From NCBI GenBank assembly GCA_021234155.1, contig JAJEKV010000155.1:1106995-1170994 (forward strand): a DNA stretch of 64,000 nucleotides. Reading direction: 5' to 3'. This stretch comes from Isoetes taiwanensis (lineage: Eukaryota > Streptophyta > Lycopodiopsida > Isoetales > Isoetaceae). A program made the position numbers and the translations under genes. Below are positions 34,848 to 47,044 of the stretch, piece after piece; the first letter of the stretch is position 1, and every line of letters starts with the position of its first letter. The notes under the pieces were generated by a model. That model saw nothing but the letters and a program-made list of their open reading frames with translations, searched no databases and had not been told where the DNA came from.

Positions 34848-36650
34848 GCCGACAGGCGTATGATCGATACTCGAATCTAGCAGACACCTGCTCGCCCATA
34901 CACAGTTAGGAACCTGTAGAGAGCTGGAAACAAATCCAGATGATGGTTGAGGGGAACATTACTAGGATTGCAGGCCTTGCAGAAGAGATACAGTCCTTGA
35001 CATCCAAGTTGCTCAAAAAGCAACTGGCTAGATAGAGGCAATGTGGCTCTGACATTTAGACCCGTGTGCAACAGCTTGAAGACAACCTCCACTTAGTGTA
35101 GTCTGAAAGGCAGTATGATAAGTTGAGTTTGCTAAGCTACAGGCCCAACTGGACACCCTGTCTACAAGCATTGACATTGGTGCGCGACAGGGAATGTTTG
35201 AGAAGGAGATGAATGCAACTATATCCCACCGTCGGTCAAAAGGGGAGTTGAGGATAGGGTTGCCACCTTAGAAAGCATCAAGAAAAAGTGCATTCTCATT
35301 TTGCTCGAAATAGCTTGCAGGCTACTTTTAGAAGGGTAGTTCGTAAACAGTCGGTCGTCCTCTGAAGCAATAAGGCACAATCGATGCTCATTTTTAACAA
35401 AATTATAAGCTGAGCTTGCAGTCAACGTTGTTGTCCCTATTCTACGACCGATTTTGGTTTCTGCTGAAGTATTAGTTGTAGCTCAGAGCATACGTTAACA
35501 GGTTGTGATGATCACCATCCCGATCTTTTCTACCGCCGAAAGACGACATAGAGAGCAAGTTATGCACAAAAGAATATAAAAACAGCTGCCTTAGAGGGAT
35601 CGCTATGGCCATTGACGAGTTTTTATCCATTGATTTTTTACTTTGGGCCATTGGCTTGACTTTTTAACGAGTGACTTGAGTTTTTAGCCTTTGACTTTGA
35701 CTATTTTCACTTGGGCGGGCGACCAATTTGAGAGGTCAAAAGTCATAAGCTCAACCAAAATTTGCAGACTTCTTTGCTTTTAGACTTCGTTGCTTTCTTG
35801 CTCTCCCTTAAAAAGAATTCCCATAGTAGCGAGAATTGAACCACCCATCCATAAGGTTGAACCCCTCCATGCCAGCCACTAAAGGCAGGCATCGTTTATG
35901 CTCTATTTTTGTTCTTTTTCCCCTTTTCCCCTTCAGCCCCTTTGCTCCCCCTATCCTTCCAGCCCCCTACTATAGCCATGACGACTCCAGTGGTCCCAAC
36001 CCCAAATCCCAAGAACGTGCATATTGATGGTGACACCCATAAAATCCACTTAGTGTAGTCTGAAAGGCAGCATGATAAGTTGAGTTTGCTAAGTACAGGC
36101 CCAACTGGACACCCTGTCTGCAAGCATTGACACTGGCTCGCGACAAGGAATGTTTTAAGAAGGAGATGAATGCAATTATATCCACCTTTGATCAGAAACG
36201 GAGTTAGCTGCCACTATTCAAAGGGCTGTCCAGGTAGCCATTGAAAGAAATTGATTGCAGCATCAGCAAATCCAAATCTTCCAGGACAGGGTCGCCATCT
36301 TAGATAGCATTAATTTAATAATTTGAGAAAAAGTACATTCTCATTTTGCTCGAAATAGCTTGCAGGTTGCTTTTAGAAACAATCGGCCTTCCTCTGAAGC
36401 AATAATGTCCAATCGGTGCTCATTTTTAACAAAATTATAAGCTGAGCTTGCGGTCAACATTGTCGTCCCTACTCTACGACTGATTTCGGTCTCTGCTAAA
36501 GTATTAGTTGTAGCTCAAAGCACACGTTAATAGGTTGTGATGATCACCATCCTGATCTTTTCTACCGCCGAAAGACGACACAGAGAGCAAGTTATGCACA
36601 AAAGAATATAAAAATAGCTGGGCTTAGAGGGATCGCTATGGCAATCAATA
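34848..36650 (+). repeat. Older retroelement fragments with internal duplication
   Basis: The block 35090-35617 recurs at about 36045-36640 with a spacing near 955-1010 bp. Shared words include CACTTAGTGTAGTCTGAAAG, CATTCTCATTTTGCTCG and GTTATGCACAAAAGAATAT. Between them, 35610-36045 matches 18140-18640 on the other side of the chromovirus. Broken frames at 34940-35200 give a coiled-coil-like peptide (RVQQLEDNLHLV, KLSL, LDTLSTSID), reminiscent of gag-like proteins, but no enzyme domain is present. The element type is unknown. Confidence 0.6.
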
Positions 36651-37171
36651 TATGTGAAACAAATAATTTATTAAAATGATTTGTATATATGTTCTCAAAT
36701 ACCGATGCTCCGGCTTAGAGCGATCGCAATGGCGATTTGTCTAAGCTGGAGCCATACTTTATTACAAATTCATCCTAAATAATTTATGGATATTCTCTAA
36801 CAAATGTTGGATTCCTCTTGGCATCAGTGAGTACTTTAGCATCCACCATATCCATTTGCCATTAGTATCCTTGTCAGTCCAATCGAATCACCTTATCGTT
36901 CTCTTCATCATAATCTACCAAGGCCACATTAGTATTTCTCATAGCCTCACGCAGGGATAGGTTCAATACTCCGTACGTTTTCTATGCAACACATATTATT
37001 CGTATGATACGGCAAAAATTTGCCGTATAATAAGTAAAAAGTATGGCAAAAACAATTTCGGTCGCGGAAGATTTTTATGCGTCTGTGAAAAGAACTAAAG
37101 TGTGTAAAGCAATTGAAAACCGCGTATGATGTGGGGAGAGGCCGGGGAGGGGAGGGAGGATCGTGTACACG

Positions 37172-37172
<1 letters not shown>
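36651..37172. other. Unassigned spacer
   Basis: No gene is seen. The interval separates the older element fragments from the T tract that opens the Penelope-like array. A purine-rich patch (GGGGAGAGGCCGGGGAGG) lies at 37133-37150. Confidence 0.4.

Positions 37173-37217
<45 letters not shown>
37173..37217 (+). repeat. T45 tract at the left edge of the PLE array
   Basis: Forty-five T residues directly precede the CTCTAAATC start of PLE copy 1. At the homologous starts of copies 2 and 3 only eight T occur (44973-44980 and 55682-55689). Confidence 0.95.
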
Positions 37218-37590
37218 CTCTAAATCTAAAATTGCTGCTAAGGAAGAAAAATATAGTAAGTAGCAATAGTGCTTAAATGATAGTGTAATTATGACCAATA
37301 TGGGGTAATCTTTTATGCATACAAATGCAAATATTTAGCCACCTCAATATATGTTAGGTGTATATTGAAATTAATAAAATTGGAGAGGAAAAGTCTTTCC
37401 CCTGTTCTTCGTCTGTGATGGTATTTGGAAAAAGGGCAGGAAAAATTTATTACCCGGAGCCCCTCCCAAGGTAAATCTGTAAGGTGCAGAAATATTCTTC
37501 CCCTTCTTTCGAGACAATTAAATCTGCCTGGCAGTATAGAGTTAAAGCATTCCTTATTTTCCCGGGCGAAGCTTATGACAGTGGGAAAAG

Positions 37591-37866
37591 ATGAGCAGAG
37601 ACTCAAATGATAGTAGTGATTCCTTAAACTCAGAAGAAGCTTGGGCGCTGTCGGGACTGAGAGAGGAATTAGAGTGGTGTGAAAACTCTGTAAAGTTTGA
37701 AGCCCTAAGTATGGATAGACGTAGTAGCGGAAGATTTGCTGCCAGAAAAAACAGTGGCTTCAATCGTAAACAAACTGGATATTACAAGGGAGGCAACCAG
37801 TTTGAACAAGGAGTCCCAGAAACACAAATGGACGATGAATATGGATCTGATGAAGACAATACACAG
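37591..37866 (+). CDS. PLE ORF1 exon 1, copy 1
   Basis: The exon encodes an acidic, Ser-rich start (MSRDSNDSSDSLNSEE), a SGLREELEWCENSVKFEAL segment likely to be helical, then a basic RRSSGR part and a Gly/Gln/Tyr-rich stretch, ending DEYGSDEDNTQ. It stops at a CAG|GTATGA splice donor (37867), after which the frame would end within two codons. Twelve codons present in copy 2 (RG-rich, after RRSSGR) are missing. No family is recognised. Confidence 0.7.
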
Positions 37867-39237
37867 GTATGACCTTTTTTTACAATATAAAATGATTAAT
37901 CCCTTATGTAATAAAGGGAATTTTGAACTGTAAACGGGTCCAAATGTAAGGCTCCAACCGACAATGGAGCATAAACTCTAACAATCGACAGAGGTTTGTA
38001 GAAACAGGTTAAATGTCATAGGCTGAAAAGCTTCCATAAAATCGTTTTTAGCTAAATGCTTGAGGCTTTAAAGAAATGCTTGGATAGCAATAAAGTAATA
38101 TAACAGTTATGTTTCAATTTATTTGCTTTTGTTTTCTTTGCATGCTTAAAAGGCTTTTACTAATCAAGGGCAAGGAGGTGCAATGGGTGAAGGGCGATAA
38201 GCCAAGAAACCCCTGATGTACCTTTTGGCCCTGACATTATTACCAAGTCTATTGCTAATATTTGTCTGATTGGCTGCAGGTACGTGGGGTTTCTTCTCTC
38301 ATTGCTCTTCTTGCTGTTATGAGGTGTTTTGCCAATAGGATGTGAGTTACAAAGGAAATACTGGATACATGACTGGACGGAAATTTCTACATAGGAAAGC
38401 ATATATTTACAAGTTGACAAGTGATATGACAGACGACATAAACATGCCTTTTTTCTTGATATTTCAAATTTTGAAGGCAAAAGGTATCTCTGTTTTAAAC
38501 TCAATTTTGTGGCAGAAAGACTAAGGATAGCCGTGAGTTTATCGAGGATTAAATAATTTTAATTATGAAAGCACAGAATTCGGATTCTTAGTGTGTAGTC
38601 TCCTTTCTATTCTTAAGGGACTTGCTATGTTAATGTACACCATGATCTAGTAATGGAGTATGCAAAAAGTATATTTAACCAAACACATGTCTGTGATAAA
38701 TATGAGGCAGAAAATATATGGGGTCTTCAATCATAAATTGAGTCATTTTCCTTAAAAGATATGCATGTAAATCTAAAGGACTCGGACTGCATGCCATGCA
38801 AAAAGATAGAACTATTAATGTCCTTTTAGAACTAAAGGCGGTTTCAGGGGTAAGCATGCATAGGACATGCAAAAAGTACACATGCAAAAAGCAGATTTAG
38901 GGAAATGGCTATAAAAAAGCATAGTTAAATATATGACTAAGATGTAATATTCAAGTAAAACAACAAAGTTATGTAACTTGATTACCACAGGTTAGATGTT
39001 TCACATATAAAATTGCTGAGTTATATTGTGAAATGATAAGACTATCAAGGGATTGACTGCGATAGTCTGAAGGGCTAGTAGGATGGTTGGTCTGGACTAG
39101 CTCGGTCAGGGTTTTTTTTAGACACTTCATTTCCTTGGTTTTACCAGGGAGGCATCTAATCTGTTTTGGATATACATGAGCAAACCTTTTATGTTATTTT
39201 CGTAAATGTATGTACTAAAACTAAATGATGAAAGCAG
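37867..39237 (+). other. PLE ORF1 intron, copy 1
   Basis: The interval has a donor CAG|GTATGA and an acceptor TGATGAAAGCAG|GAT, and its removal keeps phase 0. It holds an island at 38178-38271 that is conserved in the divergent minus-strand relative. The intron is inferred from frame continuity and splice motifs; no transcript data are available. Confidence 0.6.
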
Positions 39238-40779
39238 GATGCAGATGATGCACCAGAAGAAATGGAATTTATACCTCAGGCCGGAATAAGGAGTTGGAAA
39301 GTATCGGCTATAGCAAAAGCAAAATCACTTGTCCAAGTCTTTGTGTGCGAGACTCGATCACCAGATTAAAAATCCCAAGATCCATATGTTAATCTTGGAA
39401 AAGGAAGCACCGAAAAACCGAGAGGACCTATCTGCGGTCTCTCATCTAGGGTTCAATAGCTGGCTGGAGTTAGTTCCCAGAATGAACAAGGTAAATGATG
39501 ACTGGGATGAAGCTGCAAAAATCATTGAAGATGTCTACAATAGTCTTCCTGATAAGGTATACAAGTGGACTATGGAGGAGGATAAAGCTAAAGGGCAATA
39601 CTTCTATGCTATACCCGCCTTGAAAAAAGGCCAATAAGATCAAAACTCATGCCCGGCCAATGTGGTTATTGGTAAATGTGAGTACCAAAAGGAAATGCAA
39701 AAGCAAAGGGCGATGACCCATTCGGGGAATCACTTCTAACTGAAGAAGAAAAAATCTCAATGACTTCAAAACAGAATGCTAGCAAAGATAATGAAGAAAA
39801 GGAGTTCAGCTTTACGCTAAACAACTGTCAGACCTTCCCCCTTATTCCTGAAAGGCTCGTAGAAGGGCATGCCATGTTCTGTAATCAAGGTATATGGCGC
39901 ACGAAGAATTTCGGGGCTCTGGCTCCAATCAGTAGAGCATCCTGCATAATGTTAGGTGATATCACTCCAGAACAAGAAAAAGATGCAAAAGTGGCAGCTG
40001 AAAAAATGGCGAAAATTGTGCACAAGGAGAAGATAAAGCTCAACATAGACCATAGGTTTTTCGACAAAAAATGTGACAAAGATGATTATATTTACATCAG
40101 GCAGAAAGGCCATATGGCCTATTCTAACATCCCTAGGGATGCGTATTATCTGAAAAGAATGTGGAGAACAATGTGTCCATACTTCAAATGTGAGTGTGAG
40201 CCAAGATTTAAAGGAAATACATGCAAAGACAATATGACATGGCTAGATCATGCGGTCTGGTATATGTTTAATAATTTGGACATGGTATTCCCTGGTTTAT
40301 CAACAGTGGCCCAAATGGTATCCATGAAGAAATTGCTGAAAACTACCCTAAGGGACAGTATTGTTGCTTATCTGTCATACTTAGAGGTGAGAGAAACGCT
40401 GATAAATATGGCATTTGAACTAGCAGCAGATCCATGGGAAGACCTAAAGTTAAAATTCCCTAACTGCAAAATGGCAATTATATGTGAAAAAAGCATAAAG
40501 CCAGTATCCTTCATGAAAAAAATGGAGGCGGGAAATAGTGCTGGCTACAACAAAAAGTCCAAGCTAGCAAAACCTGGAGGATCTTCCAGCTATAGTGGAA
40601 CGTATTATACACCTCCACGCATTACAGTACCACCAGGCAAAACAGAATCTAGCACTGCTGAGAATTCTGCTGTGGAGCATTTGGAAACACCTAATACAGC
40701 TGACAACTCCGTCACTAAACAAAATAAGGATGTGGACATCATGAAGCTGGATGGAGTTGTGCAAAACTTAAAGTATTAA
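39238..40779 (+). pseudogene. PLE ORF1 exon 2, copy 1, frameshifted
   Basis: This is homologous to the intact exon 2 of copy 2 but broken by frame changes near 39280, 39340, 39630 and 39700. The largest open part (39760-40779, 339 codons) includes the Cys-rich segment CPYFKCECEPRFKGNTC and the full C-terminus ending DGVVQNLKY, which copy 2 has lost. The breaks sit where copy 2 has CAG or CTG, so they may be sequence errors. Function unknown. Confidence 0.6.
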
Positions 40780-41095
40780 GGTACGAATTTACTTTGCTAT
40801 TATTCAAGCTGTACATAGTGTTTGTATTATGCTTGCATTGAATTGACAAAGCTAGGGAGTATGTCGATATTCCGTTCTAACTCTTGTATAAAACAATATC
40901 CATAAAGGATAAAGCCTGTTGCTTCCCAACTTTTGGAAGTCAACTGTGAGTACTTCAAAAAAGTATAAACATCATAGCCAAGCATGCCACATGTCCATGC
41001 TGAGCTATATATACCTCATTATCCAGGAGTATTGGTCGGATTGTTTAACAGAATAAAATAGTACAGATTGGAAAAAAGATGCTAACACTAACCTT

Positions 41096-44000
41096 ATGAT
41101 ACAGATCAGTAGATCCATCTCCAAGGATTGCCAAGGGAGGTTACACATCTCTGAAATTATGGACAAAAACAAAAGGAAAGTGGTTCATTGTTTGTTTTTA
41201 TCCAAAATAATGGATAAAATCTGCTTACCAAAGATCATAAGCAAGCATATGGTAAAGGTTTTGGGAAGCATAGGTGAGGAAATCATGGAAAACACCATGT
41301 TTTCATGGAAATATACAGAAGATCTAAAAGAAATTTGCTACAAGCCTTATTATGTATTTGTACAAAAGCAAGGAGATAGGTGCCCTTGCTCCAATCCTAA
41401 CTTGAAAAACTTTATAGACACTAGCATAGGGCATGTGCGTACTACCAACCTGGGAATCATAAAGTGCAGGTTACTCAGAAATCAGTTCAAAAAAGGCTTG
41501 GGACACATCCCTGATAAGACCCTAAGCTAGAGAGACCTAAAAGCAGAAATTAAAAAGACATGTGAACAAATTTTTATGGCTCATAGGTTTCAATTCCCAT
41601 TCATTAAAGATATAGATGTGGAAGAAATTATCAATTCTGTTCTGGAGCAAACTGGGACAGAAATGGCAGATGCATGCAAGAAAGATATCACCAGGAAGTT
41701 TGCTTTAAGTGATCCGACAGTGATCAAGAATCTAAAATGGCTTACTGACAACCTTTACATTGCAGGGGTAGATAAAGCCTCAAATAATCCCTCCTTTATC
41801 TGCCCAGCACATATTAGGGAAGCTGCTCTAAAAAGGCTTACAAGCTCAGATTTTTTGCCTATATGTAAGGACAAAGAAAGCTTAACTTCTGACCTGCAAA
41901 GAGGTATTCAAGAATGCATCGGAAGCATAGTGTTCGAGTCAGAAAAACTCCCATATCTTTTAGGGTTATTCAAAGCACATAAAAGTGATTATAGATGGAT
42001 CACCAATGCGCCTGATCGGTGTGTACCACGAAATTGCACAAATTGTTCTGGCTATACTCAATTCGATCATTGGAATGTGGCCAGAAATTTCTAAAGATGC
42101 CTTAGTACCTTCATTCCTGATAAGCTTAATGTGAACTGGATGGTAAACTCCATTTATGATGTAGCACTCAATTTACCACATAAAATGGAGGAAATATATG
42201 TAGCAGATATTACAAAATGCTATGAAAGCATTCCACTACATGGGGAAAACGGTATATGCATGGTTTCCGAAAAAATTGCAGCTATGACTTGGAATTATAT
42301 GAAAAAACTCAATAAAAGGTATGGGTACACAAACCATTAACATCCAACATATAAAAACCAACAACATAACAACCATTGACATTAACAACAAACACATAAC
42401 TACCATTGACATTAATTAACACAACCATTGGGTCCAACACATTTAAATTAAAATCCCCCTCCTTTGGTTTGGGTGCATATTCACACGGGGGTGACTCCGG
42501 GCAACGAGAGCTGTTGGATCGGCATATTCACCCCTTATTCTTTAATCTACACCGTACGTAAAGTTCCTCGTTTGTGGGGTATGCAAGTACAAAATTTGCT
42601 ATCTCAGATAACAAGATTCGCAAAATACTATAAGATTTCAAGCGTAATACTATATGGTGTTGATTTTTGCACGTGCAAAAATACAATTATGAGGGCTCTC
42701 GGCCGCCTCTACGCCACCCCCGGTGAATATGCACCCAAACCAAAGGAGGGGGATTTTAATTTAAATGTGTTGGACCCAATGGTTGTGTTAATTAATGTCA
42801 ATGGTAGTTATGTGTTTGTTGTTAATGTCAATGGTTGTTATGTTGTTGGTTTTTATATGTTGGATGTTAATGGTTTGTGTTGCAAAAAAAAAAATTTTGG
42901 CCCCTTCGGGGCCTTAGGGACGTGGTGTGACAAAAATTTTAGAATTCAAACCAGAAAAAAACTAGAATTCATTTGAGGCTTTCATCACCTGTAGCTTTTG
43001 AATTTCATCACAATAAAACAAGTAGCTTTTGAATTTCATCACAATAAAACAAATAGAACATAAGTAAAAGTTACCATAAAGATAGAGGGGATTGATCCCA
43101 TTATTCTGAAAGTCATAAAGTTTGCAAAACCCATACACAAACATTTTTCAACTGGAATTCAACAGTAGCCTTTGGCCTCCATGGATTCTTGTGGTGAGAA
43201 ACCAAAGTGGGAAACTTTTCTGCTTGTTAGCACAAGGATCTAGAAGCCTTGGAATTTGCTTAATAACTGCCTCAAAATCTAAAAATGCATAGTAATTTTT
43301 TGCAACCTTCATTCGGAATGAGCCATAAAACAATATCCAATAGCGCAATCCTGTATTAATCAGCTGGTAGGATGTGAAAGCCTACCAAACCCGGCCGAAA
43401 AATTGCTGTTTTAGCAAAGATAACTTAACCAAACATATCCATATCATACATTATGAAAAAGATCTCGGAGAGAGCTTTCCAACGCAATAAAAATCATCTC
43501 AAACAGAGCTCTGGATCAAAAGATATGATAAGAAATGTGTTGTCGGCGGGAAACTGCACTACATGCGCCCTTCAAGCCCTTCATGTGCCCATTATGCACC
43601 ACACACACAAAAAGAGGGCTTTTGTTGTGAGCCATTGGTTGTTGACCATCATGCACCACACACACAAAAAGAGGGCTTTTGTCGAGAGCCATTGGTTGTT
43701 GACCATTATGCACCACACACACAAAAAAAGGGCTTTTGTTGTGAGCCATTGGTTGTTGACCATTGGAAAAAAAAAGGCTAAAACCAATGGCTTAGAAATG
43801 GTGCACTCTAGATGTACGCATTAGTACATCCATTTGAATACATCACGAAATCATAGGAAAACCTTAGTGAAAAGCGTACAAAAACACAAAGAAAACCCCC
43901 TGTTATTATGCTACATATTGGATAAAGAGATCCAGCAGTGGTGAGTTTGTTACAAAATGGTTTAAGACAACCCCACAAGGAAAATGCTAGAACCCAATCA

Positions 44001-44754
44001 GCCAAGATCACTTTGTTAAAACAAATACATGGCTACTCACAAATTGCTTTGTGCAACTAGGAGAAGGAGTGTGGCAACAGGTCAGTGGGATCCCAATGGG
44101 ATTTTCATGCAGTCCCTGTTGGTGCAATAGCTACTTAGCATGGTTTGAACTTAACTTTATTAAGAACCTTGCTAAACAAGGAAGATTTACAGAAATAAAG
44201 GAGTTTAAGTTTGTATTCAGATACATGGACGACCTCCTAGCAATCAATTGCCCCAACATGAAGAAGTTTCTGGAAGATACAGTAAATGATTTAGAACCGG
44301 AAGCCAGATTTATGATATGAAGCATCTTGGGATAAAGGGAGGAAACCACATAATGAGAACTTAATGATGGTTTGAAAATAGGGAGTAAGGCAAACTTCCT
44401 AAACATGACAATCCACATATTGGACAGATTCAAGGGCATATTGAGAACCATTAGATATGATAAAAGGGATATTTTCCCATTCAAAGCAATGAAATACGTG
44501 CATGCCGCCAGATTTGTAGACCTTATCTACAAGCTAGAAATGTCATTATTTCACAAATTATGCCATTCATGTACGTGAACACTAGCCCTATCAGTGCAGC
44601 CAAAGATATCAGAGCATTGGTCAACAACTTTGTGGAGAACGGGTTTGATAAACCTGGCATCATGAGAAGAGTGAACAAATACATTCACACTAACGAGTTC
44701 CCAGGACTAAAGTATGACAAGTCCACACTTCTGCAAATACTAAAGGAAACATAA
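41096..44754 (+). pseudogene. PLE ORF2 (reverse transcriptase), copy 1, interrupted
   Basis: Pieces in order: 41096-41530, 41576-42094 and 42131-42340, then a 1.6-kb insertion, then 44051-44320, 44372-44578 and 44560-44754. Compared with copy 2 there is an extra TAG at 41528 (Trp codon in copy 2) and several frame changes in the thumb region. It has the same DKA, motif A (VADITKCYESIP), motif B (GIPMGFSCSPCWCNSYLA) and motif C (RYMDDLLAINCP) as copy 2. It cannot make an active enzyme. Confidence 0.75.
42325..43917 (+). mobile_element. 1.6-kb foldback-arm element inserted in PLE copy 1
   Basis: Copy 2 has an uninterrupted empty site (around 54627), which defines this insertion. The first 550 bp form a giant foldback: 42327-42490 and 42714-42880 are near-perfect inverted copies (ACAAACCATTAACATCCAAC on one arm, its complement on the other). 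The loop of about 220 bp carries a perfect TTTTTGCACGTGCAAAAA palindrome. The remaining 1 kb has a duplicated AGCTTTTGAATTTCATCACA (42990-43045) and three tandem units of about 60 bp (43585-43765). No transposase is present. Likely target duplication: TATGG versus TATTGG. Two related copies lie at 6976-9183 and 9415-10803. Confidence 0.8.
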
Positions 44755-44841
44755 AGGTATGAACCTGATTTCCCATTGCAAAATAAATTAATGTGATGGA
44801 TATTTAAAAAGTTTTTTCATAAAGGGTTTTGGATTAAAATT

Positions 44842-44980
44842 AACTATAGGGTTGGGAACGACCCCTCACCAGAACTAGTAGGGTCTACCCCTCCCTCAGA
44901 AGTTACAGATTAAGGAACTGTCCAGCAATAGGGAAGTCGGGGTCTTATTCAATCCTACGGAAGGAGGTAGGGTTTTTTTT
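44842..44980 (+). ncRNA. PLE junction RNA element, damaged copy
   Basis: This corresponds to the conserved element at 55554-55689, but the inner hairpin is disrupted (CCCCTCACCAGAAC in place of TCCCTACTGTAAC) and the outer 3' arm is altered. The third hairpin (CCTACGGAAGGAGGTAGG) and the T8 tract are intact. Confidence 0.5.
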
Positions 44981-45352
44981 CTCTAAATCTAAAATTGCTG
45001 CTAAGGAAGAAAAATATAGTAAGTAGCAATAGTGCTTAAATGATAGTGTAATTATGACCAATATGGGGTAATCTTTTATGCATACAAATGCAAATATTTA
45101 GCCACCTCAATATATGTTAGGTGTATATTGAAATTAATAAAATTGGAGAGGAAAAGTCTTCCCCTGTTCTTCGTCTGTGATGGTATTTGGAAAAAGGGCA
45201 GGAAAAATTTATTACCCGGAGCCCCTCCCAAGGTAAATCTGTAAGGTGCAGAAATATTCTTCCCCTTCTTTCGAGACAATTAAATCTGCCTGGCAGTATA
45301 GAGTTAAAGCATTCCTTATTTTCCCGGGCAAAGCTTATGACAGTGGGAAAAG

Positions 45353-45667
45353 ATGAGCAGAGACTCAAATGATAGTAGTGATTCCTTAAACTCAGAAGAA
45401 GCTTGGGCGCTGTCGGGACTGAGAGAGGAATTAGAGTGGTGTGAAAACTCTGTAAAGTTTGAAGCCCTAAGTATGGATAGACGTAGTAGCGGAAGAGGGT
45501 ATGAAGCCAAAAGAGGCTATGATGGAAATCCAGGATTTGCTGCCAGAAAAAACAGTGGCTTCAATCGTAAACAAACTGGATATTACAAGGGAGGCAACCA
45601 GTTTGAACAAGGAGTCCCAGAAACACAAATGGACGATGAATATGGATCTGATGAAGACAATACACAG
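45353..45667 (+). CDS. PLE ORF1 exon 1, copy 2
   Basis: These 105 codons start at ATG in AAAAGATGAGC. The peptide has an acidic Ser/Asp-rich head, a helical EELEWCENSVKFEALSMD part, then RRSSGRGYEAKRGYDGN, an RG-type stretch that may bind RNA, a Gly/Gln/Tyr-rich low-complexity part, and an acidic end (MDDEYGSDEDNTQ). It ends exactly at a CAG|GTATGA donor in phase 0. Exon 2 begins DADDAPEE, continuing the acidic run, which supports the splice. A diverged homologue lies at 58817-59071 on the minus strand. Protein family not recognised. Confidence 0.75.
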
Positions 45668-47044
45668 GTATGACCTTTTTTTACAATATAAAATGATTAA
45701 TCCCTTATGTAATAAAGGGAACTTTGAACTGTAAACGGCTCCAAATGTAAGGCTCCAACCGACAATGGAGCATAAACTCTAACAATCGACAGAGGTTTGT
45801 AGAAACAGGTTAAATGTCATAGGCTGAAAAGCTTCCATAAAATCGTTTTTAGCTAAATGCTTGAGGCTTTAAAGAAATGCTTGGATAGCAATAAAGTAAT
45901 ATACTTGATTATGTTTCAATTTATTTGCTTTTGTTTTCTTTGCATGCTTAAAAGGCTTTTACTAATCAAGGGCAAGGAGGTGCAATGGGTGAAGGGCGAT
46001 AAGCCAAGAAACCCCTGATGTACCTTTTGGCCCTGACATTATTACCAAGTCTATTGCTAATATTTGTCTGATTGGCTGCAGGTACGTGGGGTTTCTTCTC
46101 TCATTGCTCTTCTTGCTGTTATGAGGTGTTTTGCCAATAGGATGTGAGTTACAAAGGAAATACTGGATACATGACTGGACGGAAATTTCTACATAGGAAA
46201 GCATATATTTACAAGTTGACAAGTGATATGATATGACATATAAGCAGGCCTTTTTTCTTGATATTTCAAATTTTGAAGGCAAAAGGTATCTCTGTTTTAA
46301 ACTCAATTTTGTGGCGAGAAAAGACTAAGGATAGCCAGTGAGTTTATCGAGGATTAAATAATTTTAATTATGAAAGCAATGTAACTGGATTCTTAGTGTG
46401 TAGTCTCCTTTCTATTCTTAGGGACTTGCTATGTTAATGTACACCATGATCTAGTAATGGAGTATGCAAAAAGTATATTTAACCAAACACATGTCTGTGA
46501 TAAATATGAGGCAGAAAATATATGGGGTCTTCAATCATAAATTGAGTCATTTTCCTTAAAAGATATGCATGTAAATCTAAAGGACTCGGACTGCATGCCA
46601 TGCAAAAAGATAGAACTATTAATGTCCTTTTAGAACTAAAGGCGGTTTCAGTGGGTAAGCATGCATAGGACATGCAAAAAGTACACATGCAAAAAAAGAT
46701 TTAGGGAAATGGCTATAAAAAAGGCATAGTTAAATATATGACTAAGATGTAATATTCAAGTAAAACAACAAAGTTATGTAACTTGATTACCATTAAAGTT
46801 AGATGTTTCACATATAAAATTGCCGAAGTTATATTGTGAAATGATAAGACTATCAAGGGATTGACTAGCGATAGTCCGAAGGGCTAGTAGGATGGTTGGT
46901 CCGGACTAGTTTCGGTCGGTTTTTTTAGACACTTCATTTCCTTGGTTTTACCAGGGAGGCATCTAATCTGTTTTGGATATACATGAGCAAACCTTTTATG
47001 TTATTTTCGTAAATGTATGTACTAAAACTAAATGATGAAAGCAG
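45668..47044 (+). other. PLE ORF1 intron, copy 2
   Basis: This 1377-bp interval starts GTATGA and ends AAAGCAG and is AT-rich. Removal joins exons 1 and 2 in frame (phase 0). It contains the conserved island at about 45980-46073. Introns that survive retrotransposition are a known oddity of PLEs. Confidence 0.65.

Larger units (their letters stand above)
37218..44980 (+). mobile_element. Penelope-like retroelement, tandem copy 1
   Basis: This copy runs from CTCTAAATCTAAAATTGCTG to the T8 tract that opens copy 2. It contains two-exon ORF1 (37591-37866 and 39238-40779), RT ORF2 (41096-44754), and a copy of the junction RNA element (44842-44980) in damaged form. A 1.6-kb foreign element interrupts ORF2 at 42325-43917. 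Relative to copy 2, exon 1 lacks 36 bp. Head-to-tail repeats of this kind are typical of PLEs, which often carry partial tandem copies in place of LTRs. Confidence 0.75.

Noticed and set aside
37066-37298. Poly-lysine proteins on the minus strand
   Set aside because: They are translations of the T45 tract.
43585-43765. CRISPR-like array of three 60-bp repeats
   Set aside because: Units are directly adjacent without unique spacers and lie in a plant mobile element that is present in another copy.
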